Notes: generated from the letters alone by a model not told the origin. A DNA stretch of 64,000 nt from Fomitopsis serialis (GCF_022376445.1 NW_025954961.1:930001-994000), one strand, 5' to 3'; positions 42,753-57,500 are shown, numbered from the stretch's first letter. Program-made: numbers and translations.

Positions 42753-44827
42753 GTGGATATCGCGCGTGTAGCTATGTAGCCCTATGATACAAAAGTACTA
42801 GTAGACTTTTCACGATTTGACGCTCCCTGTATCCATGATGCAAACGCCCATAGGACTGTTGGAGGGCCATGATGCATCAACGATCGCACGGACGATCGGG
42901 AACAGTATCGCGGGTTCTCCAGTGACATAAGCATTACAGTCTTCGACTCTTCGTGCGCTGCTAATTTAGCGTGAGCGTACATACCGCGGGTCGAATGAAT
43001 TGGGATAGTTCCATATAGGGCCTTCGATCTGCGGCGACTGTCTTAACCGGATGGACTTGAATCTCGCACACCCACGTCTGCCACTGGCTTTGACTGTTCA
43101 AGCTATGAGAGCAGACAAGCCATATCGCTCATTGTAGACACACTGCGCCCATGAACAACTGCAGTCACGGTACCTATTGTAATTATCGGACTCGTCTAGA
43201 GTCAATTACAGTGTCGCCGAGATCTGGGACATCTCTCTCTCAATCGGACAAGCAGAGCGAAAGTTGCGATAAACGACTGGCAGATAATACTGAATAAATC
43301 GACATCTCAGGACTGGCCGGGAGAGCGGATTCCGATCTTGTCACCACGAACGCATGGCATCCTGCAACAATACGTGAGGCTGAACAGGTCCAGATCGAGC
43401 AAGCCAGGCAGATCCCGATGGCCGGCTGGATAATGCATTCGATGTGACATAGGGAAGCATCGTCGCCGGATCAGCGTTAGCGGCAGTCAGGAGGTTCAGA
43501 GCGGTCTCTTGCATGCGATGTTCACTCCATATGCCTGGGGATAGATCGGGCAATCTTCTCTCGTCTGCGATTCCGAACGAGTTCGCCGGGGGACTTGGGA
43601 ATCAATCAACATGGGACGGTGCTCTCCCCTGCGTATAAAAGAGCATCTGCGAATTTCAGAATGCAACCAGTCCTCACTCACCGCAACTTCATCCCAGACA
43701 GTCTTCGACAAAGCCTTCAAACGGAACAATGTGTGTTTACAGACGGTAAGTCGAGGAGCCCTTGTTCAACGACGACAGTACTCACCACTATTTGTGTATC
43801 GGTGTAGAGTTAACACCATTTGGGCCAGGTTTGTTTCGTAACACTTGCATGGCATGTCTTCTGACGCATCGACTAGGTGTCGCCACAGCCACCAGCAGGT
43901 AAGATATGGCCATGTCACTCCGCACATACTCTAACGTCAATATGCGCCTGTCGCGTGCATAGGAGGAAGAGGTCAGTCAGGCCAAGGTCTTATGCACTCG
44001 GTCATTGACTTGTCGGTCAGATTAAGTGCGATTCCGCACAGTGTATACATAGCCCCAACCATCGCACGGACGCCCACAATTGTAGGGTGGACTGTTGGCA
44101 GACGTTAGTGATTTCTGAATCCGTTAGTGTTGTCCACTTACCGGATCCCCCAGGCACCAGTGGCCTCAGCAATTCAGTGAGCTCGAGTACCCTATGGTTT
44201 CTCGCGATACACTGAACACTTCTCATAGCGCGTCAGATCGATGCTTTCTGCGAGGCGTGCATTGCAGACGGTCACGGGCAGTGAGGCAGTGGCCGAAACT
44301 GAATCTGAAGCTTCTTGTGCAACGCCTTGGATATCGATAGCGGAACTCTATCGGATCAGTGTTTAGTGTAGACGGAATAGGAGACACCGATGAGTTCAGT
44401 CGAGCGTGAGCTAGAAGTTAATAGCCTAAGCCCGGCATGGCGTCATTGTTCACGAACGGCGTATCTCCCGCACCTCGCACATATAACATCCATGGTGAGT
44501 TTGCGCTCTTGCGAAGCTCTCATGAAGATTGTGATCGCAACATAAATCACAACATGCCATAACCGAACAGACAAACGAAGGCAACAATGCGACTTGAACG
44601 CAGTCCATTGCTGAGATTAAGCGACGGTGTAAGCTAGCAATTCTCCCAGGAAAACATGGTGCTGCCCTGTGGTTATAATACACAGCATGGATGCCTCAGG
44701 CCAAGGTGGTTCTCCCGCGAATGATCACCAGTAGCGTCGAGATGCCCCGGGACGACGCTGACGTCGGAAACTTTGAGTCCACGATAAGAGAATCCGATTC
44801 TCGGATGGCCACGACGCACCATCTGCA
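42753..44827. other. Gene-poor region of about 2.1 kb
   Basis: No gene recognised between RPA190 and SF3B6. Open frames are short on both strands and show no domain likeness. I saw no transposase, reverse transcriptase, tandem array or tRNA cloverleaf. Confidence 0.45.
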
Positions 44828-45306
44828 TCAATCCTCGTCATTGATATTGTGCTGTTTCTTGAGCTGAGCTAGTTCTTCCTCTCTGCGAGCCAGATCGGCT
44901 TTGGCGGCGGCTGCATCCTGTTTTGCAGGCATGTGGTACAGAACTACGATGTACCGCTCTTGTAGATGGAACCCATTCAGGTGATCGAGTGCGTTTTTGG
45001 CCTGGAACGGATAGTCTCAGTCGCACTTAGTAGGGACGGTGACGAGATGTAGACGTACGTCCATGACATCGTCAAAGACGACAAATGCTGTCCCTCGTGT
45101 CTTCTGCTCGTTGCCAATACGGATCTGACGGATACTACCATAACGGCCGAAGAGATCATACAAGTCTTCTCCCGTTATTGTGTAATTCAGATTTTTCACG
45201 AAGAGTATTCGATTAGCACCAGGAGGTAGCTTTGCCTGAGATGACTTATGTCAGCTGAAAGAACATGCGGAGACGGCAAGACTTACAGCTGGGCGAGCGA
45301 GAGCCA
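44828..45306 (-). CDS. Splicing factor 3B subunit 6 (SF3b14/p14)
   Basis: The small RRM protein of the U2 snRNP that sits at the branch-site adenosine in the SF3b complex. The whole protein is visible. Exon 1 is MALARPA, followed by a 53-nt intron. Exon 2 has AKLPPGANRILFVKNLNYTI, then GEDLYDLFGRYGSIRQIRIG and RGTAFVVFDDVMD, holding the RNP2 (ILFVKNL) and RNP1 (RGTAFVVF) motifs. Exon 3 has AKNALDHLNGFHLQERYIVV, then LYHMPAKQDAAAAKADLARR and the charged C-terminal helix ending NINDED. The length of about 124 residues equals the human protein. There is no frame break. It is one of four splicing-related genes in this window. Confidence 0.96.
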
Positions 45307-48300
45307 TGACCGTTACGCGCAAGTGGATCACGCGGGAGGCGTCGTGGCGCAAGGACCAACATGGTCCTATGACAATGAGCGGACTTCGAATCCCAAAAAG
45401 GCAGGTGTGGAGGATCAGCTAAACCGCTTCCAGTTATGAAGGTACGACGGACGGGAAATTGTTTGCTGGTCTGCCTTAGAAATACCTTCATAATAGATAT
45501 CGCTCAAGAATCCGGTACAATACTTCGTCTTTCACACTACTCATCACTTGCGAGTATAGCAACAGGATCATCGCCAGAGAGGTCGTTGCCAGCGATAAAC
45601 TCACATTGTGCCTCGCGTTGCGAGTCAGGTTGGCTACTCCTCGGAACACGAACGGGATATTTGCATTGCCCGAATTGCAGAAGCTGTCAGAATAGGACAA
45701 TGTAGGCGGAGTGCTCGAAGACCGATAATCAGGGGTGCAATGAGAACATACCCCCTACGGTAGGAACTAGTGCCGTCGGGCGCAAATCGAATGACGGCAC
45801 CTAGAAAATCCCCCCTGAAGGAATCCAAGGTAGCCAGTCACGACTCTTCGAACGAGTCATACGCCACGTACACGCTTTCCTAACTCAACAGGGGATGATT
45901 TTTATAGGTGGAAAACATTCCCAGTATCAAATGACTCCTCCGTCTCGACTCTGCAATGTGGAGATTCAACATAGATGCAGATAGGGATCTTGTGGACACT
46001 TATGCGGCCGACTCTCTGTGTTGATATTTTGGTTGGCCTCGCGGTCATATAGGATGGTAGCAAAAATCAGATATATTCGTCAACCTGAACGTCGAAATCC
46101 CGGAGGTCATGAGCAACTAGAGTCCGCTGCATACCCTCGATCACCGCAGCGGCCAAATATCACTCCGGAGTTGCTCGATGGTCCGACGCACTGCACGAGG
46201 CCGTTGCTTCGCATGTCAATTTAATCAGAGCGGATAGGCAGGTCCTAGCGTGTTCTATCGTCCCACCAAGCCCAAGCTTCCCATCAAGATATGTTATGCT
46301 CGAGATTCTGGTCATCGATCAGCCCAGGGACTGAGAGGCGTTGCAGTACATCAGACAATAACCAAACCAAGTCGTCGACCCGGGCCCACCGAGTTATCAG
46401 CCCTGATTCACGTGCACCTCGGGATTCTGTCCGCAGAGTTCGAAGTCAGGCACGCTCAGTATAGCTTCACGCGTCGAGCATCCTTTAGATGTCATATTTC
46501 ATACTGGCAAACTGCCAGTGCAAACCTGGCGAAGATCCCGTCTAGTATGGCCATAATGTCGGACAATCCCAAACTGAACTACGGATTGTTTATGAACAAC
46601 CTTTAGTCCCCAATGGAGGTACCAAAAATCAAGGCGGCACTGACCGCGACTTTGGCCTGATGGGCCTGAAACGATTTGACGGGGCGTTGGTGGGTGGCTG
46701 GACGTCAGCGTTACAGTATCAGTCCTAAGGCGGTTGAGACTGAAGCAGAATAAGTAGGCCCTCCGAGTAAAAATGGCAAAGCCGCGCCGATTTCCATGCG
46801 GCAGTCGTTTGACGGAACCATTTCTCAGCACAGCAGACCGTAGCACGGCCCGCCATGTCTGCTGCCCCGGATACAATGAGCCTCGATCACCAGTTAAGTG
46901 GCTGAGCAAACTTTCATCACCGTGCCTGCTGGACTAGATCCTAAGCGGCCTTCAAGTTCATGAGCGCCACTGACAACGGCTCGACTCCGTGGTTTTCTAG
47001 TGGATAGTATCGTGGTCCATCATACGTTTTCATTTTGTGTCGGAATATAATGAAGGCAACGCACCATGTCGGAAGGAATCGTTAATCTCTGGCTAATAGG
47101 TCGCATGTTGTGGAGCAGCATTGCTGGCTATCTTCTGCCGCGATACGGCCATGTAAGTTCGCGTATCGAAGGCATGACTTCGACATGTTCCGCGAATACA
47201 TGGCCGCGCGCTCGGGCTGTGAATGGTTTCGTAACCAGTCACGACACCCGGATTCTGACACAAGGAACCATTCGCAAAGGAATTGCAGGTTGTTCTCTCA
47301 CACGAATAATTACGATTGCAATATTTCGTCGAAAGTCAATGCAGTACGCACTTCCTCAGTACGGCCTCTTCCGCCGGTCAATCACATTGCGGATGCAAGA
47401 CCGTGACCATGCGGGATGTCGCAATGCATAAGAACCACGACGAAGACAAAGCTCCGAGACATTATATGAGACAACGAGGCCACTCCGTTGAGAATCTGCA
47501 ATTGAGCAACGGTGGAAGCCACTGAAGACTGAACGGACGACAACCTGGTGTTTGGCCATGGGCGTGCGATCAGCCAGAATCACTCCCGCGCGGATCTGTT
47601 CTAGCATGCAGCAGCGTCTCAGCAGCACTGAAATAATGAACCTGTCCCAAACAAGCGGGCAGCGTCAAGCCTGAGAAGGACAGCGGTGCGACCTACGGGT
47701 CATTGACTAAAGCAGGCTGTGTGACAACTCTGGCTTTGAATTGTATGCATGGCGCCGATCGCAACACGCCGTCCCTGAGAAGTCCATTACGGCTGCGTCT
47801 CGAGATCATGTTCTTCGTGATTGCGCACTCGAGCTGGATCAGCTGATGACCATCTCCAGTTCTATAATGATACGCTGCCAGTTGCCTGCGAGGTTCGCTA
47901 CCGAAGGCATCTTACAGTCTCCGGAGGAATGTAATAGAACGCCATCTCTCGGAGAGAAGCAAAATTATCCCTTCGTCACTCCGGTGCCTGAGAGGCGTCT
48001 TGATCAGATGCGTAAGCGTTGGGCAAGCCAGGACGCGTCGCCACGGCTTCCCAAAAAGTTGTCACCCGTGTCTTCAGCCGGGACCTCAGCTAGTCTGTGC
48101 TGCGTTGCAGGGCGTGCACGCGGCTGGAGAGATGAACAGTCAATAGGATCCTTTTTGCCAATGACCATGACGCGTTCAGCGGTCTTCCGCAGTTGACACT
48201 TGTAATACGCATTTTTTGGTCTCTGAGTGATAGCCTTCAGCTTCAGTTGCGCACAGCATTACACTTAACAGACTCGGAACGGTGCAGGCATACATGACAT

Positions 48301-48459
48301 CACCAGATACCGTCGCCTTCCGGCTACTAGAAGCAGAATGCCCAAGAGGGCTTAGGTCGCTCAGCAATCACCGTCCTGCTCTTTGTTCAGTGAGATCAGA
48401 TAAAATCTCTCCGCCTAGTCAGAAAGGAGGAACTCACGCACCATGGACCGAGTCTGCGT
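45307..48459. other. Gene-poor region of about 3.2 kb
   Basis: No gene could be supported. Many 60-150 residue open frames occur on both strands without resemblance to known proteins, including 46250-46606 plus, 46499-46909 minus and 47741-48196 plus. Base composition seems more even than in the genes nearby. It may be a decayed transposon or old pseudogene, but I saw no terminal repeats or enzyme motifs. Confidence 0.45.
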
Positions 48460-48889
48460 TCATGCAAGCTTAGAAGCTAATCGCTCGACGTGCTTGCAAT
48501 CGATGGCTCCGCGTGTGCACACGACAGTAGCTCGGTGTTTGCCCTTTGCGTCAGGCACCAAACATTTTATGTCCTCGGAATCAGGACAAGGACAATCCGA
48601 CGGACTCGAGACGCAGACGAGCGTCTCAGGACATAAGTACTGCGAGCATGCCACTAGAGAGTGAAGAATGGGTGAACATGTTCACTCAGGGTCAAGCTGT
48701 CGTATTGACAGAGCCATCCTCACCGCTGTCCGCGTGCGCAATCCACTGGCCTGCACCTGAAGGTCCTGGGGGCCTCTGTTGTTGTTGGTGCATGGGTTGA
48801 CCGAACATATGTTCGAAAAATTGGAACTGGGCCCAAGCCGACAAGGCGAACGTCGGGATGATGCACAATAGAGCCAGCCTATACAGCAT
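48460..48889 (-). CDS. LCL2: Long chronological lifespan protein 2 homologue
   Basis: A small secreted or ER-lumen protein of the Lcl2 family, linked in yeast to chronological lifespan and possibly ER-associated degradation. Exon 1 gives a signal peptide (MLYRLALLCIIPTFALSAWA) and then the family's start QFQFFEHMFGQPMHQQQQ. A 70-nt intron (48654-48723) joins to exon 2, which carries the Cys-rich core ACSQYLCPETLVCVSSPSDC, PCPDSEDIKCLVPD and TVVCTRGAIDCKHVERLASK. The Cys spacing suits the family. The length of about 120 residues is normal and the frame is clean. Confidence 0.88.
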
Positions 48890-49525
48890 GTTCAGCCCCT
48901 TTCAGGTGACGTGCAGGATTCGCGAGGAGTGAGGAGGTAGTCTAGAGGCGATGATGCGGACTCAACTTGAACGTGTTCTAGCGATGTATGCTGGTATGTC
49001 AACATCTACAAACAGACGCGTCGCGGCCCAACGCAACGACGCGTGCGGTCGTGTCTTGGTCCAGAGATCCAATACATATGCGTCTGTACCCCTTCTTTAC
49101 ATATTGCTCATGGAGGAGACGATAGATGGATAAAGCATAGTAATTCATACAGGTCGTAGAAGTCGTTGTGCATACATTTTTCATGGTGATGACAGGGGAA
49201 CAGCTCGTAAACTACATATGTACCACTGCGAATTGGGGAACTTGGATTGTTGCTAGTGAGGTAACTTCGGGAAAGATTGTGGTCGTGGATGCTAAACAAG
49301 CAGGGATGATCAGATGGGGGGGAGGTATTAAACAAGGAATACACAATAGCAGCAAAGAAACCCATTAAACGTGCACTGTCCAATCCGTCTGTCCGGCACT
49401 CCGAAGATGCAACGCGCGCGACACCCGGGCATCGTCGCCATTGGCAGATTTTCAAGCTTGGCGGGTTCATTCACGAACGTCGGGATCATCTGAGACTCTG
49501 AGAGATCCGCAATGCGAGTACGGCC
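48890..49525. other. Intergenic stretch of about 0.6 kb
   Basis: It lies between the LCL2 start and the stop of the KEN-motif protein gene, both minus-strand. Nothing recognisable apart from promoter and 3' end by position. Confidence 0.4.
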
Positions 49526-50413
49526 TCAGGCCATACTGCACCGCTGGAACCTCGGCCTGCCTCTCACGTCCTGGAGCTTCCGGTGTGCTGCCGGAGGGAG
49601 CAGTCCAGCCTTAGCCCAGGCAACTTCGCCAGGGAGAGCAGGAGGTCCCATCGAGCTCCGGGCCCTCCTGGGCTGGATGTTCTCCTTTTCGGTTTCCCTT
49701 CGCATGGCTACCAGATCAAGCTGCGAATCATCGGCACTCCCGCAGGTGTCAACGTCCATGTCCTGAGAGGAGTCCGTGCTCTTTTCTGCGACGCGACTGT
49801 CTCGGTAGACATCGAAACCGGGGTAATGGGGAGACTGGTGGTCGGGAGTGATCTCGTGTGGCGTGGAGTAGGTCGCCAGCGGCTCTGAAGACGATTGTCC
49901 GACGACAGGGCCGACGACGTATGTATGCAAGACTTCACCCTCGAACGCAGTGACATGAGCGTGAGGCGCAGCGAGCGAGGTCAGCGAATTTCCATTGTTT
50001 AATCGCAACTCCGGCGGCGGTGCCAATGCAGCTGTGGTGACCTGATAGTGCCCCACGACGCTATTCTCCTGGCGCATATCCTCTCCTGCCGCCCTGCTGA
50101 CGCTAAGACGGCCAAAGTCGAGTTTCTTGGAGGGGCTGTCTGCGCCCTTGAGAGCGGCGCTGAGCCTACGCGACGATCGACGATGGCGAGGCGACGACGG
50201 GTCATGATTCTCGCTCGATTTCTGTGGCGAGCACACACCCTCGAGTGCAACGATGCGACGTTTGGCAGGACTGCGGCGAGATGGACCACCAGGAGAAAGC
50301 GGACGCTTCGTCACTCTGTGAGGCGAAGGGACGTTGTCGTCCGACAGCAGAAACTGCTCGAGAGGGAGATCCAGAAGCGGAGGACGGCGTTGATGCATAT
50401 GCATAAGAGGCAT
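49526..50413 (-). CDS. Predicted disordered protein with a KEN-box-like motif
   Basis: I do not recognise the family. A single unbroken frame of 295 residues starts MPLMHMHQRRPPLLDLPLEQ. The N-terminal third has Ser-Pro and basic clusters (KRPLSPGGPSRRSPAKRRIV, SSPRHRRSSRR, ADSPSKKLDFGRLS), which look like proline-directed kinase sites. The middle is hydrophobic-polar with AHVTAFEGEVLHTYVVGPVV. The C-terminal part has DSSQDMDVDTCGSADDSQLD and a KEN-box-like TEKENIQP, then ALPGEVAWAKAGLLPPAAHR. KEN boxes recruit the anaphase-promoting complex, so cell-cycle-controlled turnover is possible but only inferred. The coding status is fairly likely because the product is far from random composition and lies close to other genes. 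Confidence 0.55.
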   Translation of the reverse strand: MPLMHMHQRRPPLLDLPLEQFLLSDDNVPSPHRVTKRPLSPGGPSRRSPAKRRIVALEGVCSPQKSSENHDPSSPRHRRSSRRLSAALKGADSPSKKLDFGRLSVSRAAGEDMRQENSVVGHYQVTTAALAPPPELRLNNGNSLTSLAAPHAHVTAFEGEVLHTYVVGPVVGQSSSEPLATYSTPHEITPDHQSPHYPGFDVYRDSRVAEKSTDSSQDMDVDTCGSADDSQLDLVAMRRETEKENIQPRRARSSMGPPALPGEVAWAKAGLLPPAAHRKLQDVRGRPRFQRCSMA

Positions 50414-50737
50414 GTTGGAAGTGAGAGACGAGAGGACGATGGGGAGTGGCCCCAGTGGTCGCAGTCGCGTTTAAAGAAAGGAAAATGTGGATGTGGCCAA
50501 AGACAAAGGTCCTTAGCAGCGCCCGCGTTTAACTCTTTGTGACACCCCACGTGGCTCCCGTCACGCCTCGGCGGCTCGAGCTTGTGCAGACTTCAGAGTC
50601 CAGACAAGCAGCGGACAGAGTCCATTCTGCACCACAAGTACAATACAATAATGATGCCATATTACCTCGAAAAACAGCGTTCGAGTGTGGAAGCCCTAGC
50701 AAAACATATAACTACAGCAAACATAATGGGAGAGCAG
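50414..50737. other. Short intergenic stretch
   Basis: These 324 bases lie between the KEN-motif gene start and the helicase stop, both on the minus strand. A/T-rich patches near 50640-50720 fit a 3' end. No gene was seen. Confidence 0.4.
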
Positions 50738-52358
<1,621 letters not shown>

Positions 52359-52526
52359 TTTGAAGTGTGTTGTGAGTTGAGTGTTGAGGTCAAGACGAAG
52401 TAGATCGGACTTCGAATATCTGCGCTCTCGGGACAGACGCTCGAATAAGCGCCAGCGGCTCTGTTCGCTGCAGCCACCGACCGTGAAGTGCTTTCGACCG
52501 CCCCCCGCAAGCTCTCTCCCTCAGCC
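52359..52526. promoter_or_regulatory. Bidirectional promoter of eIF4A3/Fal1 and SF3A3
   Basis: Only 168 bases separate the two divergent start codons, so the genes must share promoter DNA. The right part before the SF3A3 ATG is C-rich (CCGCCCCCCGC). No TATA box was seen. Confidence 0.6.
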
Positions 52527-54430
52527 ATGGACTCAATCATCGAGGTGCAGCGACACACACACGAGGAAATAGAGCAATTTGAACGGGCCCTGTACACCAT
52601 CCTCTCGAAACCGCAGCCTAGTCACGAGTCGCGCCTGCAAGTCGAGCACAAGACATCTCAGCTACTCGACCGGCTCACTTCTAGGCTGGTCGGTCTGAAC
52701 AATCTGTACGAGGATCAGGATACGCGCAAAATTGAGATCAACTCGCTGTCTGCGCCTCCACAGCAGCAAAGCGACTTGTCTGCTTTCTACGCGCGGCTAG
52801 GTCGGATACAAGAGCATTATGCCAAGTATCCTGATGCTATCGTGGGAGGGTTCGACCCAGAGTTGACTGCTTTCCTTGAAGAGGGGCAAGAAACTGGGGG
52901 TGACGAGGAGTACGAGGAAGACGACCGTGCGTTACCCGACCCTTTGTTATTCGCCATCTTGACTAACATTAGCATACCTGCCTTTCAGCTGTTGCCCTAC
53001 TTTTCTCGGGTGAAGAGGCTTACGGCAAATACCTTGACCTGTATGCTAATCATACTGCTTATAACAATCTCAAGAACATCGGCAAACGTATCGGCTACTT
53101 GCAGTACTTGGACGCCCTTCTTGCCGCTCAGTCCGGACCCGTTCACTCTGAGCTCCCTGCAGACTGTCGTTTAACTCGGGACTACGAACTGTGAGTCTCA
53201 TACGCGCGACGTGATAGCTTTCCTTATACCCCTGCTTCTTGCCAGTTATATCAGGGCATTGCACACATACCTGGTGTCTTTCACAAGACGTGCACAACCT
53301 TTGGTCGACATGGAGTCTCAGCAGAAGGAGGCTAGTGCTCGATTCACGTCGAAGTGGGACGCCGACGAGATCCTTGGCTGGGAAGAGGAGAAGCCAAAGA
53401 AGTTACAGCGGACGGTAATGGCGAGGGTATCTGGTGCGCAGCTTGTAAGCAAATCTGTCTTCTACTACAACCAGATCTCACGGGTTGTGTCCGCAGGCCA
53501 GAAGCTGTACTCAAAGCAAACTGTGTACGACGCTCACTTGACGTCAAAGAAGCACATCAAGGCTACACAAAAACAAGCGAACTCTTCAGAGCAGCCTCCC
53601 GCGAACCCGAACGGCCCGACCCAGCCAGCCCATGGGCAAAACGGACACGAGGTGTCCCAGGCCGCTACGAAGTCCAAGCATCGTAATGCCGCATTACTCA
53701 CCCACCTCTGCACTCAGTTATTGAGCGCACTCGTGCCTGTACTCAACGACACGAAGTCGAACGTGGAGCGTCGGTTCTCTCTAACCGCGCGTGAACGAGA
53801 ACAGGAGCTTCTCGAACAGTCCATGCCTCCGCCTGCTGCGGCTGCACCCGCAAACGGCGACGGCGGCGGAGAAGAGGAAGAAGAGGAAGAACGGATCTAC
53901 AATCCTCTCAAACTGCCTATGGGATGGGATGGCAAACCCATCCCGTATTGGCTCTACAAGCTTCACGGGTTGGGGGTCGAGTATCGATGTGAGATCTGCT
54001 CGGATCACGTCTACATGGGAAGGTCGGTCGTTCCGCGTCGGACATGCACGCCATGCTGATTGTGCCCTTCCAGGAAAAACTTCGATCGTCACTTCCAGGT
54101 GGGTCATGGCTGTACATCGGCTGACAGGGCATGCTTCTCACCGATCAATAGGAGTCGAGACACGCTTTTGGCATGCGTGCACTCGGTCTGCCCAATACAA
54201 AGCACTTCCACGAGATCACTAAGATCGAAGATGCCCTTGCCCGTAAGTCATGTTGTATATCAGCCTTGCCGTAACAATTGAGCAGTCCGGTCACAGTTGC
54301 TGAGAAGCTCAAACGAGAAGGCCGTCATGAGATCTTCGAGCAGGAGACCATGGAGGAGCTGGAAGATGAGGAGGGTAATGTGTACAACCGCAAGACGTAT
54401 GAGGATTTGAAGAAGCAAGGATTGATATAG
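52527..54430 (+). CDS. Splicing factor 3A subunit 3 (SF3a60 / Prp9)
   Basis: The 60-kDa SF3a subunit needed to form the mature 17S U2 snRNP. It starts [20 protein letters not shown], then [39 protein letters not shown] and [17 protein letters not shown]. The second exon gives [20 protein letters not shown] and [16 protein letters not shown]. After the central acidic and helical part comes [20 protein letters not shown], the middle zinc finger, split by an intron. The C-terminal matrin-type finger is [20 protein letters not shown] followed by [18 protein letters not shown]. The end is [13 protein letters not shown]. One G is missing near 53408 (KKLQ to [10 protein letters not shown]). Six or more short introns join in frame. 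Confidence 0.95.
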
Positions 54431-54599
54431 CAACTTGGCTATCTTACATCCGGCATCGTCCTCTGATACAGTCTGTATTATACATGGTACTTTTGTCATG
54501 GCGTCAGTCATAGCGTCATGCACACGCGTGTCTATCCTCTCGTACAATCCAACCTATTGATGCAACAAATGGGGCCATGATGCGCTTCGCCTGTTAAAA

Positions 54600-57500
54600 T
54601 TACATACTGTCTGTTGGTGTAATTTTGGCACTGCGAGGTGGCGGCGGCGGGGGTGGTCTTCGACGTGCTTGCTCCGGTGCCAACGGACTCTGCAGGGCAT
54701 TGTATAGTTCTTCCTCCGACGACGATGGGGAAGACGACAGGGGCGAGTTGTCTGGAGAGTCAAACGGATTCGTGCCCTTGCGAGAGGGCCTCGGTGGGCT
54801 CGCCGGGACGAAGATGCCGCTAGGATGATCTACCCACTTGGTCAGCGTCGCGGTTCGTCCGTCACAGCGCAGTCCTTACCGGGGTCCTCCCACCACGCTG
54901 CTTCATCTGTGCTCGGTGCAGGTACTGCACCAAAAGGGAATTGGTGATTATTTTCAGATAGATGACGGCAGATGAGACTCACGGTCATCGTTCTCATCTA
55001 CAAATGTCAATTCAGCCAGCTTCTCGTCGAGCTTTTCTCCAGGGGCGCTGGCGGTAACATTTTCGAGCAAGAGACGGGATAGGGCATCGCGTCTAGCATG
55101 GTCGATTATCCTAATCTCCGCGCGGAACAGGGCGAAGACTGTCGGTCGTATAAGTGATCCTTCTATGGAACAAAACATAATAGAAACAGCACCTGGACGG
55201 TGGTCTGAGCTCTTCAACTCCGCTCGTGAATAGGAAGACAAATCAAGGCAAGCACCCTTGAACAGAATCCGATCTAGAAATTGTCAGACACCGCCATGCT
55301 TCTTGTGTCGGAAAATTCACCTGTCCAGGCAGGGATACGCATCTTCTCCCCTGTATCATAATTGTCTGTGCCAACGTCGTATTTGTAAGTTGGACGGAAC
55401 AATATGGGGCCTTCTTGGTATCCTGTGAATGCCGCTCCGTCATCCATGGCTTGTTTTAACTGCCGTATGCATTAGCCAACACTCGGCATCCACCTTCCGA
55501 GACGCAGCTCACTTGGTCTGCAGCCAGTAAGGCGTCATAGTCACTGGACACAGCTAGGGATCTGGCATGCTCGTTCTCAAGGTCGATTCGATAGTTCGTG
55601 TCCGCCAGCCAGATGACGTTACTACGGAAGACATTAGAAAGAGCATCATGGGAGCGAATGAGCCATACTCGTGACTGTCGATAGTCTTTCCCTTGAGGAA
55701 ATGCAGCCCATTGGTGATGGTACGATAGTCGGCATTACGCTCAATCACATTTGTATGACCGGCGGCGAGGTGGGCGGTGAGGAAGCAGAAGCTAGTGTCA
55801 CAAAGATCGAGCCGTATACCTACGGCTCCTTTGTTACCAGACATGCCCCTCAGACCAGTCTAAAGAGCGCATTCAGCATATAGACGAGGGCTACCGACAC
55901 GACGAACCTTATGCGAGGCGGCTTCGACATTCCGTATCGCGGAAGTGAGTTCAGTCTTCGCGAAGACGAGTAACGCCGTTCCGACCAACTAAACAATGCA
56001 GGTCCTCAGGCCTCAGTAGAGCCTTCAGGGCCTTCAAGCAACAGCTGACCTGATGACCACGCAACAACACATATTCGCCCTTGCTCTCAGACCGTTTGTT
56101 GAGCGTGTCCAAGAGTTTTACCTCCCAAGCCCGTCTAGAAATGATTCGTCAAATGCACGACATGAGCACGAACGAAACTACTATACCTCCGTTCCGGGTC
56201 AGCCTGTACGATTTGCTGCGCGGTCAAGGGTACGATCTCTTGAAACCCGATGACAAAAATGTCCGGGCTACTCAGTGTTATCAGGCTGTTGCACCACGCA
56301 GGTGCAAGACGTACTCAGTTGTATCTGAAAGTGAAGATGAGACACGACGCAAAGCTATTACATTCGAACTTACATTGACGCGGAAAAAGCCAAGGGAGCA
56401 AAGACTCGGATGACGGCGGCTAGAACGACAATGCAAGACTGAACAAGAGGGAAGCGACTCATACGATGACTACGAACTTTGCCATTCAGATTCCACGTCC
56501 CGATGAATATAGTGCACGGCTTTGTCGTCGAGTACTCAGATAGTCTGATTACCATCTTAGTTGCGGAGGCAGTGAAATTTCCAAGACGATGCATACCTTG
56601 CATCCAGAGCTCGGCGCACCGAGTCATGGATAGGGTCATAGATTGTTACCTTCTTCTGCGTACTGAGATTTCCCTGGACCAAACGTCTTCAGGCATTACC
56701 GCTACAGACTGAAGATAGCGACGCACCACCAACATGTCAATAGCAATCTGCTTGCCCTTGTCTTGGAAATTGTTGATGTACGCTCTGGAAACACTTTTCG
56801 TAGCATCGGACAGAACGCCTGGTCGATTCGGTCAATATATCGCGATTCCTGCGATTGCACTGGCGGCCTCACCCGCTAACGTCCGCTTTCCGCTGCGAGT
56901 GAAACTGGTATTCAATGCGCCGGTGCCAGCGTAAATACGAGACAGTGCATCTCCATTCTCAGCCCAGAGCTCCCTATGGTATGACCAGAGAGCTGTAGAA
57001 TGAACCCACTCTTTTCGTATCAGCATCAGGTATTGTTCAAGGGTTGTGCGGGATAAGATGTCTTGGACGAAGTTCGTTCGATCTAAGCTGCAAGCGAATG
57101 AGCCATCGCAGTGTCGTAGCTCCAGATGATTGCGTACCAGTCAAGGCAATTGGTTCTGAAGACACCTCTTTGTTCCGTGATGAGCTCGTCGGTGGAAGCA
57201 TCAGTCATGCAGAAGCCAAACTTGTCGATATGGTCGGCGATGTTTTCTAGGCGCCTAAACTCGAACTGTGAGACCCACACTCGCAGAGCAGGCATTCAAC
57301 AGCGACGAGCCTTATCTCTCTGAACACGCTCTCGTGACCACCGATCCTGACCGCGTTGTGGAAGTCAAAATGCGTAATCCCGACCGTGTCTCCCATTGCT
57401 GCCCTCGCTGATTGAAGATGCCTCGCATATGCCGCGGTCAGGATCGCCTCGTTCTCTTTGCTGCCTAGCAGATTGATTGCATGCATCGACCCGTACTCTT

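Noticed and set aside
45380..45400. A TTCGAATCC string resembling a tRNA B box.
   Set aside because: No matching acceptor stem, D arm or anticodon arm could be folded around it.
42753..48459. A transposon or CRISPR-like array in the gene-poor island.
   Set aside because: No direct or inverted terminal repeats, regular spacing or enzyme motifs were visible by eye.
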